Below are positions 54,279-62,412 of a DNA stretch of 64,000 bases, in pieces. The notes under the pieces are model-generated. The model searched no databases. It saw only the letters and a list, made by a program, of their open reading frames with translations, and was not told the origin of the DNA. The translations under genes were made by a program, and so were the position numbers. The stretch lies in contig JAOTXT010000016.1 of NCBI GenBank assembly GCA_029862205.1, forward strand, positions 1 to 64,000, written 5' to 3'. Source of the DNA: Paracoccaceae bacterium. Its GTDB lineage: Bacteria > Pseudomonadota > Alphaproteobacteria > Rhodobacterales > Rhodobacteraceae. Each line of letters begins with the position of its first letter. The first letter of the stretch is position 1.

Positions 54279-55397
54279 ATGTCCTTCTTCAACAAACTGA
54301 AACAGCGGCTTCTCAAGTCCTCGTCCAAGCTCGACGAGGGGTTGGAGACGATCGTCGACGAGGCGCCCGAGGAGGAGATCGTCGAGGAGCCGGCCCGAAC
54401 GGAGATTGTGCCGGCACCCGATCCAGCAGAACCGGCCCCTTCCGTTATTAAGGCGCCAGTGCCCGGGGCGGATACGCCGCCCGAACCGGCGCCGAAGGAG
54501 GCATCGAAGCCCGGCCTCCTGGCCCGCACGCTCGGCCGGGTCACGGGCACGCAGACCGTCAAGAAGCGCGTCCTCGACGACGACATGCTCGAGAGCCTGG
54601 AGGAGCTGTTGATCACCGCCGATATGGGGGTCGAGACGGCGCTAAAGCTCTCGGCACGGATCGCCGAGGGCCGCTTTGGCAAGCGGGTCTCGACCGGCGA
54701 GATCAAGGCCGCGCTGGCGGGCGAGATCGCGGCGATCGTGGAGCCGGTGGCCCGCCCTCTGCCGCTCTACGCCAAGCGGCCCCAGGTGGTGCTGGTCGTG
54801 GGCGTCAACGGTTCGGGCAAGACCACGACCATCGGCAAACTGGCGAACCAGCTCAGAGCCGCCGGCAAATCTGTGGTGATCGCCGCCGCCGACACGTTCC
54901 GGGCGGCCGCCATCGAGCAACTCCAGATCTGGGGCGAGCGCGCGGGCGTGCCGGTGATGACCGCGCCCCAGGGCTCGGACCCCGCCAGCCTCGCCTTCGA
55001 CGCCATGGGCCGGGCCGAGGCGGAAGGCGCCGATATCCTGCTGATCGACACGGCAGGGCGCCTGCAAAACCGCGCCGACCTGATGGAGGAGCTGGCCAAG
55101 ATCGTCCGCGTCATCCGCAAGAAGGACCCGGAGGCGCCGCATAACACGGTCCTGGTGCTTGACGCGACCACCGGCCAAAATGCGCTTTCCCAGGTCGAGA
55201 TCTTCCAGAAGATCGCCGATGTCACGGGCCTGGTGATGACCAAGCTCGACGGCACCGCGCGGGGCGGCATCCTGGTGGCGCTCGCGGACCGGTTCGCGCT
55301 GCCGATCCACGCCATCGGGGTCGGCGAGAAGATCGACGACCTTTCGCCCTTCGACCCCCAGGAATTTGCCCAGGCGCTGACGGGCGCCGAGGGGTGA
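54279..55397 (+). CDS. ftsY: Signal recognition particle receptor FtsY
   Basis: A 372-residue FtsY. An acidic, Pro/Glu-rich N-terminal region (about 15-75) precedes the NG GTPase domain: GVNGSGKTTTIGKLANQL, DTFRAAAIEQL, DTAGRLQNRADLMEEL and TKLDGTARGGILVAL. It docks the ribosome-SRP complex (Ffh at 19.9 kb) at the membrane. The EamA gene overlaps its stop (GTGA). Confidence 0.96.
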   Translation: MSFFNKLKQRLLKSSSKLDEGLETIVDEAPEEEIVEEPARTEIVPAPDPAEPAPSVIKAPVPGADTPPEPAPKEASKPGLLARTLGRVTGTQTVKKRVLDDDMLESLEELLITADMGVETALKLSARIAEGRFGKRVSTGEIKAALAGEIAAIVEPVARPLPLYAKRPQVVLVVGVNGSGKTTTIGKLANQLRAAGKSVVIAAADTFRAAAIEQLQIWGERAGVPVMTAPQGSDPASLAFDAMGRAEAEGADILLIDTAGRLQNRADLMEELAKIVRVIRKKDPEAPHNTVLVLDATTGQNALSQVEIFQKIADVTGLVMTKLDGTARGGILVALADRFALPIHAIGVGEKIDDLSPFDPQEFAQALTGAEG

Positions 55398-56332
55398 CCC
55401 CCTCCGAATGGATCCTCTCGATCGAGGGCACGCCGCTGGCCGCCCAGGTGGCGATGGGGCTGGCGCTGTTCTCCGCACTCGCTCACGCGACGCTCGGCGC
55501 GCTGCAAAAGGGCCGCCACGACCCCTGGACCAGCCGTGGCGCAATCGACCTCGCAGGCGCGATGATCGCCCTGCCGGTGGCGCTTTTCCTGGTGCCCTGG
55601 CCCAGTCCCTTCCTGTGGCTGGTGCTGGTGGGCGCCTGGGCCGTCCAAATGGTCTACAAGGTGCTGATGGCCATGGCCTATTCGCGCGGCCATTACACGC
55701 TGGTCTATCCCATCGTGCGCGGCACCGGACCGCTGGCCACCGTGATCCTGGCAGGGCTGGTCTTCGGCGAGGCCTTCACCGCCGGGCAATGGTTCGGGGT
55801 GCTCCTGCTCTCGGGCGGCATTTTCGGCCTGGCGGCCGTCAATATCCGGGACGTAAGTCTTGTGGGCGTCGAGGTCGGCCGCCCGATCCTGATCGCGGCC
55901 GTCTTCTACGCGCTGCTGACCGGGCTCTCGGTCGCGGCCTACACCACCTACGACGCCTACGGCATCCGGATCTCGCCCGATCCCTTCACCTTCCTCGCCT
56001 GGTTCTTCGCGGGCGAGGGCATTGTCATGCCGCTGGTCGCCTATCTAAGGCACCAGCGCCTGACAGCGGCGGGCCGGGCGCCGAACTGGCATGGGCTCCC
56101 GGCGCTGGCGCGTCGCGGCCTTGCGGGGGCGCTCGCTGGGTTCTGCAGTTTCGGCGCGGTGATGCTCGCGACCCGGCTCGACAAGGTGGGTGAGGCGGCC
56201 GCCTTGCGCGAGACCTCGGTGGTCTTCGCAGCGCTTATCGGCTGGCTTTGCCTGGGCGAGCGGGTCGGCCGCTCGCGTGCCGCGCTCATGATTGTGATCG
56301 CGCTCGGCGCGATCCAGGTCGAGTTTGGGTGA
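55394..56332 (+). CDS. EamA/DMT family transporter
   Basis: A 312-residue ten-helix membrane protein with two EamA units (VYKVLMAMAYSRGHYTLVYPIVRGTGPL in the first; VGEAAALRETSVVFAALIGWLCLGE in the second). It starts with GTG that overlaps the ftsY stop and is probably co-translated. It is a transporter of unknown substrate, commonly found beside ftsY and ispZ in Rhodobacterales. Confidence 0.82.
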   Translation: MTPSEWILSIEGTPLAAQVAMGLALFSALAHATLGALQKGRHDPWTSRGAIDLAGAMIALPVALFLVPWPSPFLWLVLVGAWAVQMVYKVLMAMAYSRGHYTLVYPIVRGTGPLATVILAGLVFGEAFTAGQWFGVLLLSGGIFGLAAVNIRDVSLVGVEVGRPILIAAVFYALLTGLSVAAYTTYDAYGIRISPDPFTFLAWFFAGEGIVMPLVAYLRHQRLTAAGRAPNWHGLPALARRGLAGALAGFCSFGAVMLATRLDKVGEAAALRETSVVFAALIGWLCLGERVGRSRAALMIVIALGAIQVEFG

Positions 56333-56403
56333 CAAGCGCGCCCTGGCCCCGTAGATAGGCCCCCTAGAAAGGCCCCATAGATGGGCACGAGGCAGGAAAA
56401 CCG

Positions 56404-57039
56404 ATGACGACCCGGGAACCCTCCCCGCTGCTGAAGCTGTTTCTTGATATCGGCCCACTGGCCGTGTTCTTCGCGGCGTTCAGCTATGGCCGCGAGCTGC
56501 TGGCCGTCCCTACGGTCTACGGCCTGATGACGCCGCTAACGGGCGCGGAAGCGCTGGCGGGCGACAGCGGCCCGCTGTTCCTGGCGACCGCCTGTTTCGT
56601 TGTGGTCAGCATCGCCGCGCTCGGCGTTTCGTGGATCACGACCCGGCACGTTCCGCGCATGACTGTCGTGACCGCCGTCGTGGTGGCGGGCTTCGGCGGG
56701 CTGACGCTCTACTTGCAGGACGAGACGTTCATCAAGATGAAGCCGACGATCGTCTATGGGGTCTTCACCGCGATCCTTGGCTTCGGATTGCTGCGGGGCC
56801 GCTCCTACCTCAAGGCGCTGATGGGCACGATGATCCCGCTGGACGAGGCGGGGTGGATGATCTTCACTCGGCGCTGGGTGATGTTCTTCATCGCCATGGC
56901 GCTGCTGAACGAGGCGGTCTGGCGCACCCAGCCGACCGAGACCTGGGTCACCTTCAAGACCTTTGCCGTGCTGCCGCTGACCTTTCTGTTCCTCATGTTC
57001 CAGGCGCCGCTTCTGAAACGGCACATTGTCGAGGAGTGA
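56404..57039 (+). CDS. Inner membrane-spanning protein YciB / septation protein A
   Basis: A 211-residue protein of the IspZ/YciB family with about five helices: LKLFLDIGPLAVFFAAFSYG, MKPTIVYGVFTAILGFGLLRGRSYLKALMG and GWMIFTRRWVMFFIAMALLNEAVWRTQPTETWVTFKTF. In enterobacteria YciB affects septation and envelope integrity. It ends the ftsY-EamA-ispZ unit. The gap before it (56333-56403) has three short GGCCCC-TAGA-type tandem copies. Confidence 0.9.
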   Translation: MTTREPSPLLKLFLDIGPLAVFFAAFSYGRELLAVPTVYGLMTPLTGAEALAGDSGPLFLATACFVVVSIAALGVSWITTRHVPRMTVVTAVVVAGFGGLTLYLQDETFIKMKPTIVYGVFTAILGFGLLRGRSYLKALMGTMIPLDEAGWMIFTRRWVMFFIAMALLNEAVWRTQPTETWVTFKTFAVLPLTFLFLMFQAPLLKRHIVEE

Positions 57040-57128
57040 GGTCGATGGTGGGTGCGAAACGCCCACCGATCACCCAGCCTCTTCACCCAGTCAGAATGGC
57101 GGGGCGGACAAGTTTGTCCGCCGTGCCG

Positions 57129-58343
57129 TCACCAACCGTCCCTCGGCGCCGGCCACTCCAGACCCATCCCCACCAGTGGCCCTCCGATCTTCCCGCCGAC
57201 CAGCATCGCCAGGATTGAAGGCACGGGCGGGATACGCCCCAGCGGCGCCATGACCCAATCGCGGAAGATCGGCAGAGCACGGCTGTCGGACTGATAGGCG
57301 GGCGTGAACAGCCAGCTCGCCGCCTGGTAAATCCGCACATGCCAGCGCCTAAGCGCCGCGTAACGGGCTAACGTCGTCTCCACATCGGCGCATTGCTCCA
57401 CGGCCACCGCCAGCGCCATCGCGTCCAACAGCGCCATGTTCGCGCCCTGGCCCAGTTGCGGGCTGGTGGCGTGGTAGCTGTCGCCCAGATGCGCCAGCCG
57501 GCCCGAAACCGGGCGGCCCAGTGTCCGGTGCGCGTAGCGCGCGAAGGTCAAGTCCCGGTGATCCCGGATCCGGTCCAGCAGGCAGGCGCAATCGGGCCAC
57601 AGCTCCAGCACCTCGGCCTTCCAGTCGTCTAGTGGCCGCGCCAGCCAGGCGGCGTGGTCCGCCATCCGCAGGCTCCAGAAGAAGGTCGCTTTGCGCGGTG
57701 TCCTGGGCCGGGCCCGCCCAACCGGCAGAACCCCGGCCATCACGCTGGCCGCGCGGTAGCGCTGGGCCAGGTGGCCGTCGTCGAAGGGACCGTCCTCGGG
57801 CCAGTCAACCAGGCCCCAGAGCGCACCGAAGGCCAGATCCGCGGCGGCAACCGGACACAATGCCGAGCGTGGCCCGAGGCAGTCCAAGGCCAAATCGAAC
57901 GGGCCGAGCGCACCCGAATTCGTCAAGAGCGCGATCTTGCCGCCCTGCTCCTCGGTCCCGGAGACCCGCGTCCCCGGCACGACCCGCGCCCCGGTTTGAA
58001 CCGCCGTCCGGTAGAGCAGATCGAAGAGCGCGCCCCGCTGCACCGCAAGCCCCCGATAGCCGCGTGGGTAGCGCACATCCAGCACGGCCCGGCCCCGCGG
58101 CTCGGTTCGGCCCAGCAGGCGGGTGATCGGGCTCGCCAGCGCGATCATCTCCTCGGCCAGGCCCAGTTGCCCCAGCACCGCCAGCCCCACCGGCTGGATC
58201 ATCAGGCCCGAGCCCACGGGCGCCGGGGCCGGGAACTGGTCGTAGACGGTGATCTGGTGCCCGGCGCGCGCCAACAACGCGGCCGCCGCAAGTCCGGCGA
58301 CCCCGGCCCCGGCGATGCCAATGTCGAGTGAGCGGGCGCTCAA
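57129..58343 (-). CDS. FAD-dependent monooxygenase
   Basis: A 404-residue flavoprotein hydroxylase of the UbiH/salicylate-hydroxylase type. It begins DIGIAGAGVAGLAAAALLARAGH (FAD GxGxxG) and carries AHLGDSYHATSPQLGQGANMALLDAMAL, the second FAD (GD) motif. The best start is TTG at 58343, which overlaps the ccmG stop as TTGA. The open frame upstream inside ccmG is not plausible as coding. The substrate is unknown. It appears to be the last gene of the ccmC-ccmD-ccmG transcript. Confidence 0.8.
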   Translation of the reverse strand: MSARSLDIGIAGAGVAGLAAAALLARAGHQITVYDQFPAPAPVGSGLMIQPVGLAVLGQLGLAEEMIALASPITRLLGRTEPRGRAVLDVRYPRGYRGLAVQRGALFDLLYRTAVQTGARVVPGTRVSGTEEQGGKIALLTNSGALGPFDLALDCLGPRSALCPVAAADLAFGALWGLVDWPEDGPFDDGHLAQRYRAASVMAGVLPVGRARPRTPRKATFFWSLRMADHAAWLARPLDDWKAEVLELWPDCACLLDRIRDHRDLTFARYAHRTLGRPVSGRLAHLGDSYHATSPQLGQGANMALLDAMALAVAVEQCADVETTLARYAALRRWHVRIYQAASWLFTPAYQSDSRALPIFRDWVMAPLGRIPPVPSILAMLVGGKIGGPLVGMGLEWPAPRDGW

Positions 58344-58939
58344 CCGCCCGAGCTGGCGCGATTGGCGCGGGCCTGCTCGACCGCGGGCAGGATTTTCGTC
58401 TGGATCTGGTCGCCGGTGATCGGGCCGATATGCTTGTAGATGATCCGGCCCTCGCCATCGACGACGAAGGTCTCGGGCACCCCGTAGACACCCCACTCGA
58501 TCCCAGTCCGCCCGTTCCGGTCCGCGCCGATCAGCGTGAAGGGGTCGCCCAGTTCATCCAGGAACCGCTTCGCGCCTTCCTCGGTGTCTTTGTAATTGAT
58601 GCCGTGAACGGTCAGACCCATGCCCGCCAATTCCGTGAGCTTCGGGTGCTCGGCCCGGCAAGGCACGCACCAGCTTGCCCAGATGTTGACCAGCTTGACG
58701 CCGTCGGCCTTCAGATCGGCGGTCGAGAAACCGGGCCGATCAGCATAGAGCGGCGGCAACGAAAACTCCGGCGCCGGCTTGCCGATGAAGGTCGAGGGTA
58801 AATCGCGGATATCGCCTTCGCGCTGCAAGCCCAGCATGAAGACCGCCAGCACCGCGAGCGCGCCCAGCACCGGCACCAGCATCCACAGGCGGAAACCGCC
58901 AGCCGCCGACTCTGGCCTCGCGTCCGGTTGCTCGGTCAT
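58340..58939 (-). CDS. ccmG: Thiol:disulfide interchange protein CcmG/DsbE
   Basis: A 199-residue membrane-anchored thioredoxin-like protein. An N-terminal helix (LWMLVPVLGALAVLAVFMLGL) anchors it in the periplasm; the active site is WCVPC in VNIWASWCVPCRAEHPKL. It reduces apocytochrome c heme-binding cysteines during cytochrome c maturation. It overlaps ccmD upstream by four bases and the monooxygenase gene downstream. Confidence 0.93.
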   Translation of the reverse strand: MTEQPDARPESAAGGFRLWMLVPVLGALAVLAVFMLGLQREGDIRDLPSTFIGKPAPEFSLPPLYADRPGFSTADLKADGVKLVNIWASWCVPCRAEHPKLTELAGMGLTVHGINYKDTEEGAKRFLDELGDPFTLIGADRNGRTGIEWGVYGVPETFVVDGEGRIIYKHIGPITGDQIQTKILPAVEQARANRASSGG

Positions 58940-59088
58940 CGTTCACGCTCCCGCTCGACATTACCCAGTTCGCGCCTTGCCCGGGCGCTGGCGCTGAGGC
59001 TCGACCACAGAAGCCAGCCCAGGATCAGCGCCGTCGCCCCATAAGCGGCGATCACGTAGACCGCGTATTTGTCGGCCAGGAAACTCAT
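58936..59088 (-). CDS. ccmD: Heme exporter protein CcmD
   Basis: A 50-residue single-helix protein (DKYAVYVIAAYGATALILGWLLWSSL) followed by a basic tail (ARARRELG), the layout of CcmD, which stabilises the CcmABC complex and helps release holo-CcmE. ATG 59088 is the first codon of the family sequence. It lies 13 bases after ccmC and overlaps ccmG. Confidence 0.9.
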   Translation of the reverse strand: MSFLADKYAVYVIAAYGATALILGWLLWSSLSASARARRELGNVERERER

Positions 59089-59101
59089 GCGCCAAAGGCC
59101 C

Positions 59102-59827
59102 TCATGCCATCGCCGCCTGCAGCCTGAGCGACCGCGCCCGGCGCAACCGGATCTCGGTCCGCGCGCGCACCAGCAAAAGCGCGATAAAGAACAGATAGAA
59201 CGCCGCCATCGAGAGATAGAGCGGCGTTCGGAAGACGTCGTCCACCCGCTGGCCCTCGGCCACACTCAGCGACGAGCCCTGATGCAGCGTCGCCCAGAAC
59301 ATCACCGCATAGCGCGACAGAAAGGCGAAAATCACGCCCACGAGGCAGAGCACGCCCGAGAGGTCCGCCGCCTTCTCCGGCTCCTCGATCGTCTCCCAGA
59401 GCGCGATGTAGCCCAGGTAGAAGAAGAACATGATCAGGACCGACGTCAGCCGTGCGTCCCAGACCCACCAGGTGCCCCACATGGGCTGACCCCAGACGGC
59501 CCCGGTGATCAGTGCCACCAGGGTGAAGGCCGCGCCGATGGGCGCGGCGGCCTTGGCCACCAGGAAGCTCACATGATGGCGCCGCACGATGCCGATGAGC
59601 GACGCGATCGCCATGATCGCATAGGTGTTGATCGCCAGCATGGCGGCGGGCACGTGGATAAACAGGATCTTGACCGTCGAGCCCTGCTTGTAGTCCTCGG
59701 GCGTCGCGAACATGGCCCAGCCGAGCGCCAGCACCATCAGAACGGCAGTCGCGACCCAAAGCGGCGCCAGCACGCGGCCGGTCAGCCGCATGAACTCCGC
59801 TGGGTTCGCATAGCGCCAGATGGACAT
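59102..59827 (-). CDS. ccmC: Heme export/ligation protein CcmC
   Basis: A 241-residue six-helix protein with the WWD heme-handling motif WGTWWVWDARLTSVLIMFFFYLG. Conserved His residues occur in FIHVPAAM and near the end in ATLHQGSSL. CcmC loads heme onto CcmE in cytochrome c maturation system I. ATG 59827 (SIWRYANPAEF) starts the family sequence. The usual ccmA and ccmB genes are not upstream; a tungstate-type ABC system is there instead. Confidence 0.94.
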   Translation of the reverse strand: MSIWRYANPAEFMRLTGRVLAPLWVATAVLMVLALGWAMFATPEDYKQGSTVKILFIHVPAAMLAINTYAIMAIASLIGIVRRHHVSFLVAKAAAPIGAAFTLVALITGAVWGQPMWGTWWVWDARLTSVLIMFFFYLGYIALWETIEEPEKAADLSGVLCLVGVIFAFLSRYAVMFWATLHQGSSLSVAEGQRVDDVFRTPLYLSMAAFYLFFIALLLVRARTEIRLRRARSLRLQAAMA

Positions 59828-59883
59828 GGGGTTTAGGTAAGCCAGGCACGCGCCCACGGCAACGGGGTACAATGCCGCTGTTC

Positions 59884-60690
59884 TTACCGCGCGTTCGGAA
59901 AGAACAATTGCTGCCCGTCCCGCCGGTAGGCCGCGATCGCACTCTGCCCGGCCTCGCCCAAAAGCCAATCGATGAAGGCTTGCCCGGCCTCGGCCTTCAC
60001 ATTGGGGCAGCGCACGGGGTTCACCGCGATCACGCCGTATTGATTGAAGAGCGCCGCATCGCCCTCGACCGCGATCCGCTGGCCGCCCTTGTTGGCGAAC
60101 GCGATCCAGGTCGCCCGGTCGGTCAGCGCATAGGCGCCCATCGCGGTCGCGACGTTCAGCGTCGCGCCCATGCCCGAGCCGGTCTCGCGGTACCAAGCGC
60201 CACTATGGGCGGTCGGGTCGACCCCGGCGGCGGTCCAGAGCGCCATTTCCTTCTTATGCGTACCGCTATCGTCGCCGCGCGAGGCGAAGGGCGCTTGCGC
60301 CACGGCAATCTTCGTCAGCGCCGCCTTGGCGTCGCTCGTGCCCGCAATTCCGGCCCGGTCGCCCTCCGGCCCGACAATGACGAAGTCGTTATACATGACG
60401 TCCGCGCGCGACACCCCATGGCCCTCGGCCACGAATTTCTCCTCCGCCGCCTTGGCGTGGACCAGCAGCACGTCGCCGTCGCAGTTGCGCGCATTCTTGA
60501 TCGCCTGGCCGGTACCGACCGCAACCACGCGCACCTCGATCCCCGAGGCCGCGGTGAACTGGGGCAGGATCGCGTCGTAAAGCCCGGAATTCTGAGTCGA
60601 TGTGGTTGACTGCACCACGATGAAGCTCTCGGCGAGCGCGGGAACGGCCCCGAGGAAGGCAAAGGTTAAAACGGTTAGATAACGGATCAT
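59884..60690 (-). CDS. tupA: Tungstate ABC transporter substrate-binding protein
   Basis: A 268-residue periplasmic protein with a signal peptide (residues 1-20, ending PALAES) and the TTSTQNSGL anion-binding motif of TupA/extracellular tungstate-binding proteins. Further conserved parts are FVIVGPEGDRAGI, FASRGDDSGTHKKEMALW and WYRETGSGMGATLN. It binds tungstate (or molybdate) for the TupBC transporter encoded directly upstream. It is the last gene of the tup unit, 56 bases before ccmC. Confidence 0.9.
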   Translation of the reverse strand: MIRYLTVLTFAFLGAVPALAESFIVVQSTTSTQNSGLYDAILPQFTAASGIEVRVVAVGTGQAIKNARNCDGDVLLVHAKAAEEKFVAEGHGVSRADVMYNDFVIVGPEGDRAGIAGTSDAKAALTKIAVAQAPFASRGDDSGTHKKEMALWTAAGVDPTAHSGAWYRETGSGMGATLNVATAMGAYALTDRATWIAFANKGGQRIAVEGDAALFNQYGVIAVNPVRCPNVKAEAGQAFIDWLLGEAGQSAIAAYRRDGQQLFFPNAR

Positions 60691-60697
60691 GGGCCCC

Positions 60698-61435
60698 TCA
60701 CAGCAGCAGGCGGCCGGCCAGATAGGCCCGGGCCTCGGGGGATTTCGGATTCTCGAAGAAGGCTTGCGCCGGCGCCCGCTCGGCGATCCGGCCCCGGTGC
60801 AGCAGGATCACCTCCTCGGCCATGCGTCTTGCCTGGTCGCGGTCATGGGTGACCAGCACCACCTTGACGCCCTCGGAGGATGCGCGGCGGATCAGCGCTT
60901 CCAGCATCGCGGTCGCCTGCGGATCCAGATTGGCGGCGGGTTCGTCCAGCAGCAGCAGGTCCGGTTCGGCCGCCAGCGCGCGGACCAGGGCCAGACGCTG
61001 CTGCTCGCCGCCGGATAATAACCGCGCCGCCTGACCCGCCTGCGCGGTCAGCCCCGCCTCGGACAGAAGGGCGGCGATGCGCCCCGGCCGCGCGGCCCGG
61101 GGCATGCCATAGGTCTTCAACGCATGGTCCAGATTGGCGGCGGCCGAGCGGCGCAACAGCACCGGGCGCTGGAAGACGACCGCGATCCGGTTCTTCGCGG
61201 GGGCGCCGGCACTGCCATAGGTGATTGTGCCTTCGGTGGGTGCGATCAGTCCGGCGATCAGGCGCACCAGCAGGCTCTTGCCGGCCCCGTTCGGCCCCAT
61301 GACGCAGGTCAGGGCGCCGGGCGCGAGCTCCAGGTCCAGCCCGTCGATCAGGGTCTGCCCGCCGGCCCGGAACGCGACCGCGCGCAAGGTGACGGGCCAG
61401 AGCCCAGGCCTGGGAGGCTCGGCCACGTCACGCAT
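60698..61435 (-). CDS. tupC: Tungstate ABC transporter ATP-binding protein
   Basis: A 245-residue ABC ATPase with Walker A GPNGAGKS, signature LLSGGEQQRLALVRAL and Walker B LLLLDEPAANLD, then the H-loop VLVTHDRDQARRMAEE. It drives uptake with TupB and TupA. The start codon overlaps the tupB end by 8 bases; tupA follows 7 bases after its stop. Confidence 0.9.
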   Translation of the reverse strand: MRDVAEPPRPGLWPVTLRAVAFRAGGQTLIDGLDLELAPGALTCVMGPNGAGKSLLVRLIAGLIAPTEGTITYGSAGAPAKNRIAVVFQRPVLLRRSAAANLDHALKTYGMPRAARPGRIAALLSEAGLTAQAGQAARLLSGGEQQRLALVRALAAEPDLLLLDEPAANLDPQATAMLEALIRRASSEGVKVVLVTHDRDQARRMAEEVILLHRGRIAERAPAQAFFENPKSPEARAYLAGRLLL

Positions 61436-62135
61436 AAGCCATCCGGGCGGCGGAGGCGCGCAAGCCCATCACGCATGCGCTGACGATCACCGACAGCGTC
61501 ACCAGGATGATCCCCAGCGCCAGCGCCATGGCGAGCTCGCCCTTCGAGGTCTCGAGCGCGATCGCCGTGGTCATGGTCCGGGTCACATGGTTGATATTGC
61601 CGCCGACGATCAGCACCGCCCCCACCTCGGCCAGCGCCCGGCCGGTGCCGGCGAGCGCCGCGGTCAACAGCGAATAGCGCGCGTCCCAGAGCAGCGTCGC
61701 GATCATCCCCGCCCGGCTGACACCCATGGCGCGCAGCATCTCGTCATATTCGCCGCTCAGATCCTCGATCACCTGGCGGGTCAGTGCCGCGATGATCGGC
61801 GTGACCAGGATCGTCTGAGCGATAATCATCGCGGCCGGCGTGTAGAGGAGTTGCAGGACGCCCAGGGGCCCCGAGGCCGAGAGGACCAGGTAAACCGTCA
61901 AGCCTACCACCACCGGCGGCAGCCCCATCAACGCGTTGACCAGGACCGAGAGCGCGAGGCGCCCAGGAAACCGCCCGACGGCCAGCACGGCCCCCAGCGG
62001 CAGCCCGATGACGCAGGCAATCGCCACCGCGCTCAGCGAGACGCGCAAGGAAAGCCCGATGATCTCGACCAGCTCGGCCTCGGCCCCCAGAATCAGCGCG
62101 AAGGCTTGGGCGAGCGCGGCCCAAAAGTCCTGCAT
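61428..62135 (-). CDS. tupB: Tungstate ABC transporter permease
   Basis: A 235-residue permease with about five to six helices and the EAA-like loop DEMLRAMGVSRAGMIATLL. The sequence IIGLSLRVSLSAVAIACVIGLPLGAVLAVG begins the transport domain; the C-terminus is GLRASAARMAYA. It is the first gene of the tup unit. The upstream region has a TTTCCGGAAA palindrome that may serve as an operator. Confidence 0.88.
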   Translation of the reverse strand: MQDFWAALAQAFALILGAEAELVEIIGLSLRVSLSAVAIACVIGLPLGAVLAVGRFPGRLALSVLVNALMGLPPVVVGLTVYLVLSASGPLGVLQLLYTPAAMIIAQTILVTPIIAALTRQVIEDLSGEYDEMLRAMGVSRAGMIATLLWDARYSLLTAALAGTGRALAEVGAVLIVGGNINHVTRTMTTAIALETSKGELAMALALGIILVTLSVIVSACVMGLRASAARMAYA

Positions 62136-62412
62136 CCAGGCCCTCCCGCATGCCTTTTCGATGCGTTCTATGTCATTCTTTGCTGTTTTTTCCGGAAAGC
62201 AAGGGAGATTTTCCGGTTATCGGTAAGCACAAGAATCAGGGCTTTGCGTCGCAAATGCGAAAGCGCGAGACTCTATTCCGGGGCGTTAGCCCCGGATCGC
62301 GCCCACCCTTGGGCCGGGCGCGATCCTTCTGGCCAATGTCCGCATGGTCGAGCACCCGAACCCGAACGCCGCTGGTTCGCATGGGCGACATATGCCGCAG
62401 CGATCCCCCAAG
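62136..62412. promoter_or_regulatory. Region upstream of the tup operon
   Basis: 277 bp between the DHA2 exporter stop and tupB. It is AT-richer near 62155-62230 and holds the 10-bp palindrome TTTCCGGAAA (about 62189-62198) plus a nearby second TTTTCCGG. These may mark the tup promoter/operator. I could not identify a convincing ModE or Mop-type site. Confidence 0.35.

Noticed and set aside
62136-62290. ModE- or molybdenum-cofactor-riboswitch-like control of the tup genes
   Set aside because: I found a TTTCCGGAAA palindrome but no convincing ModE-type inverted repeat or Moco-riboswitch fold, so neither was called.
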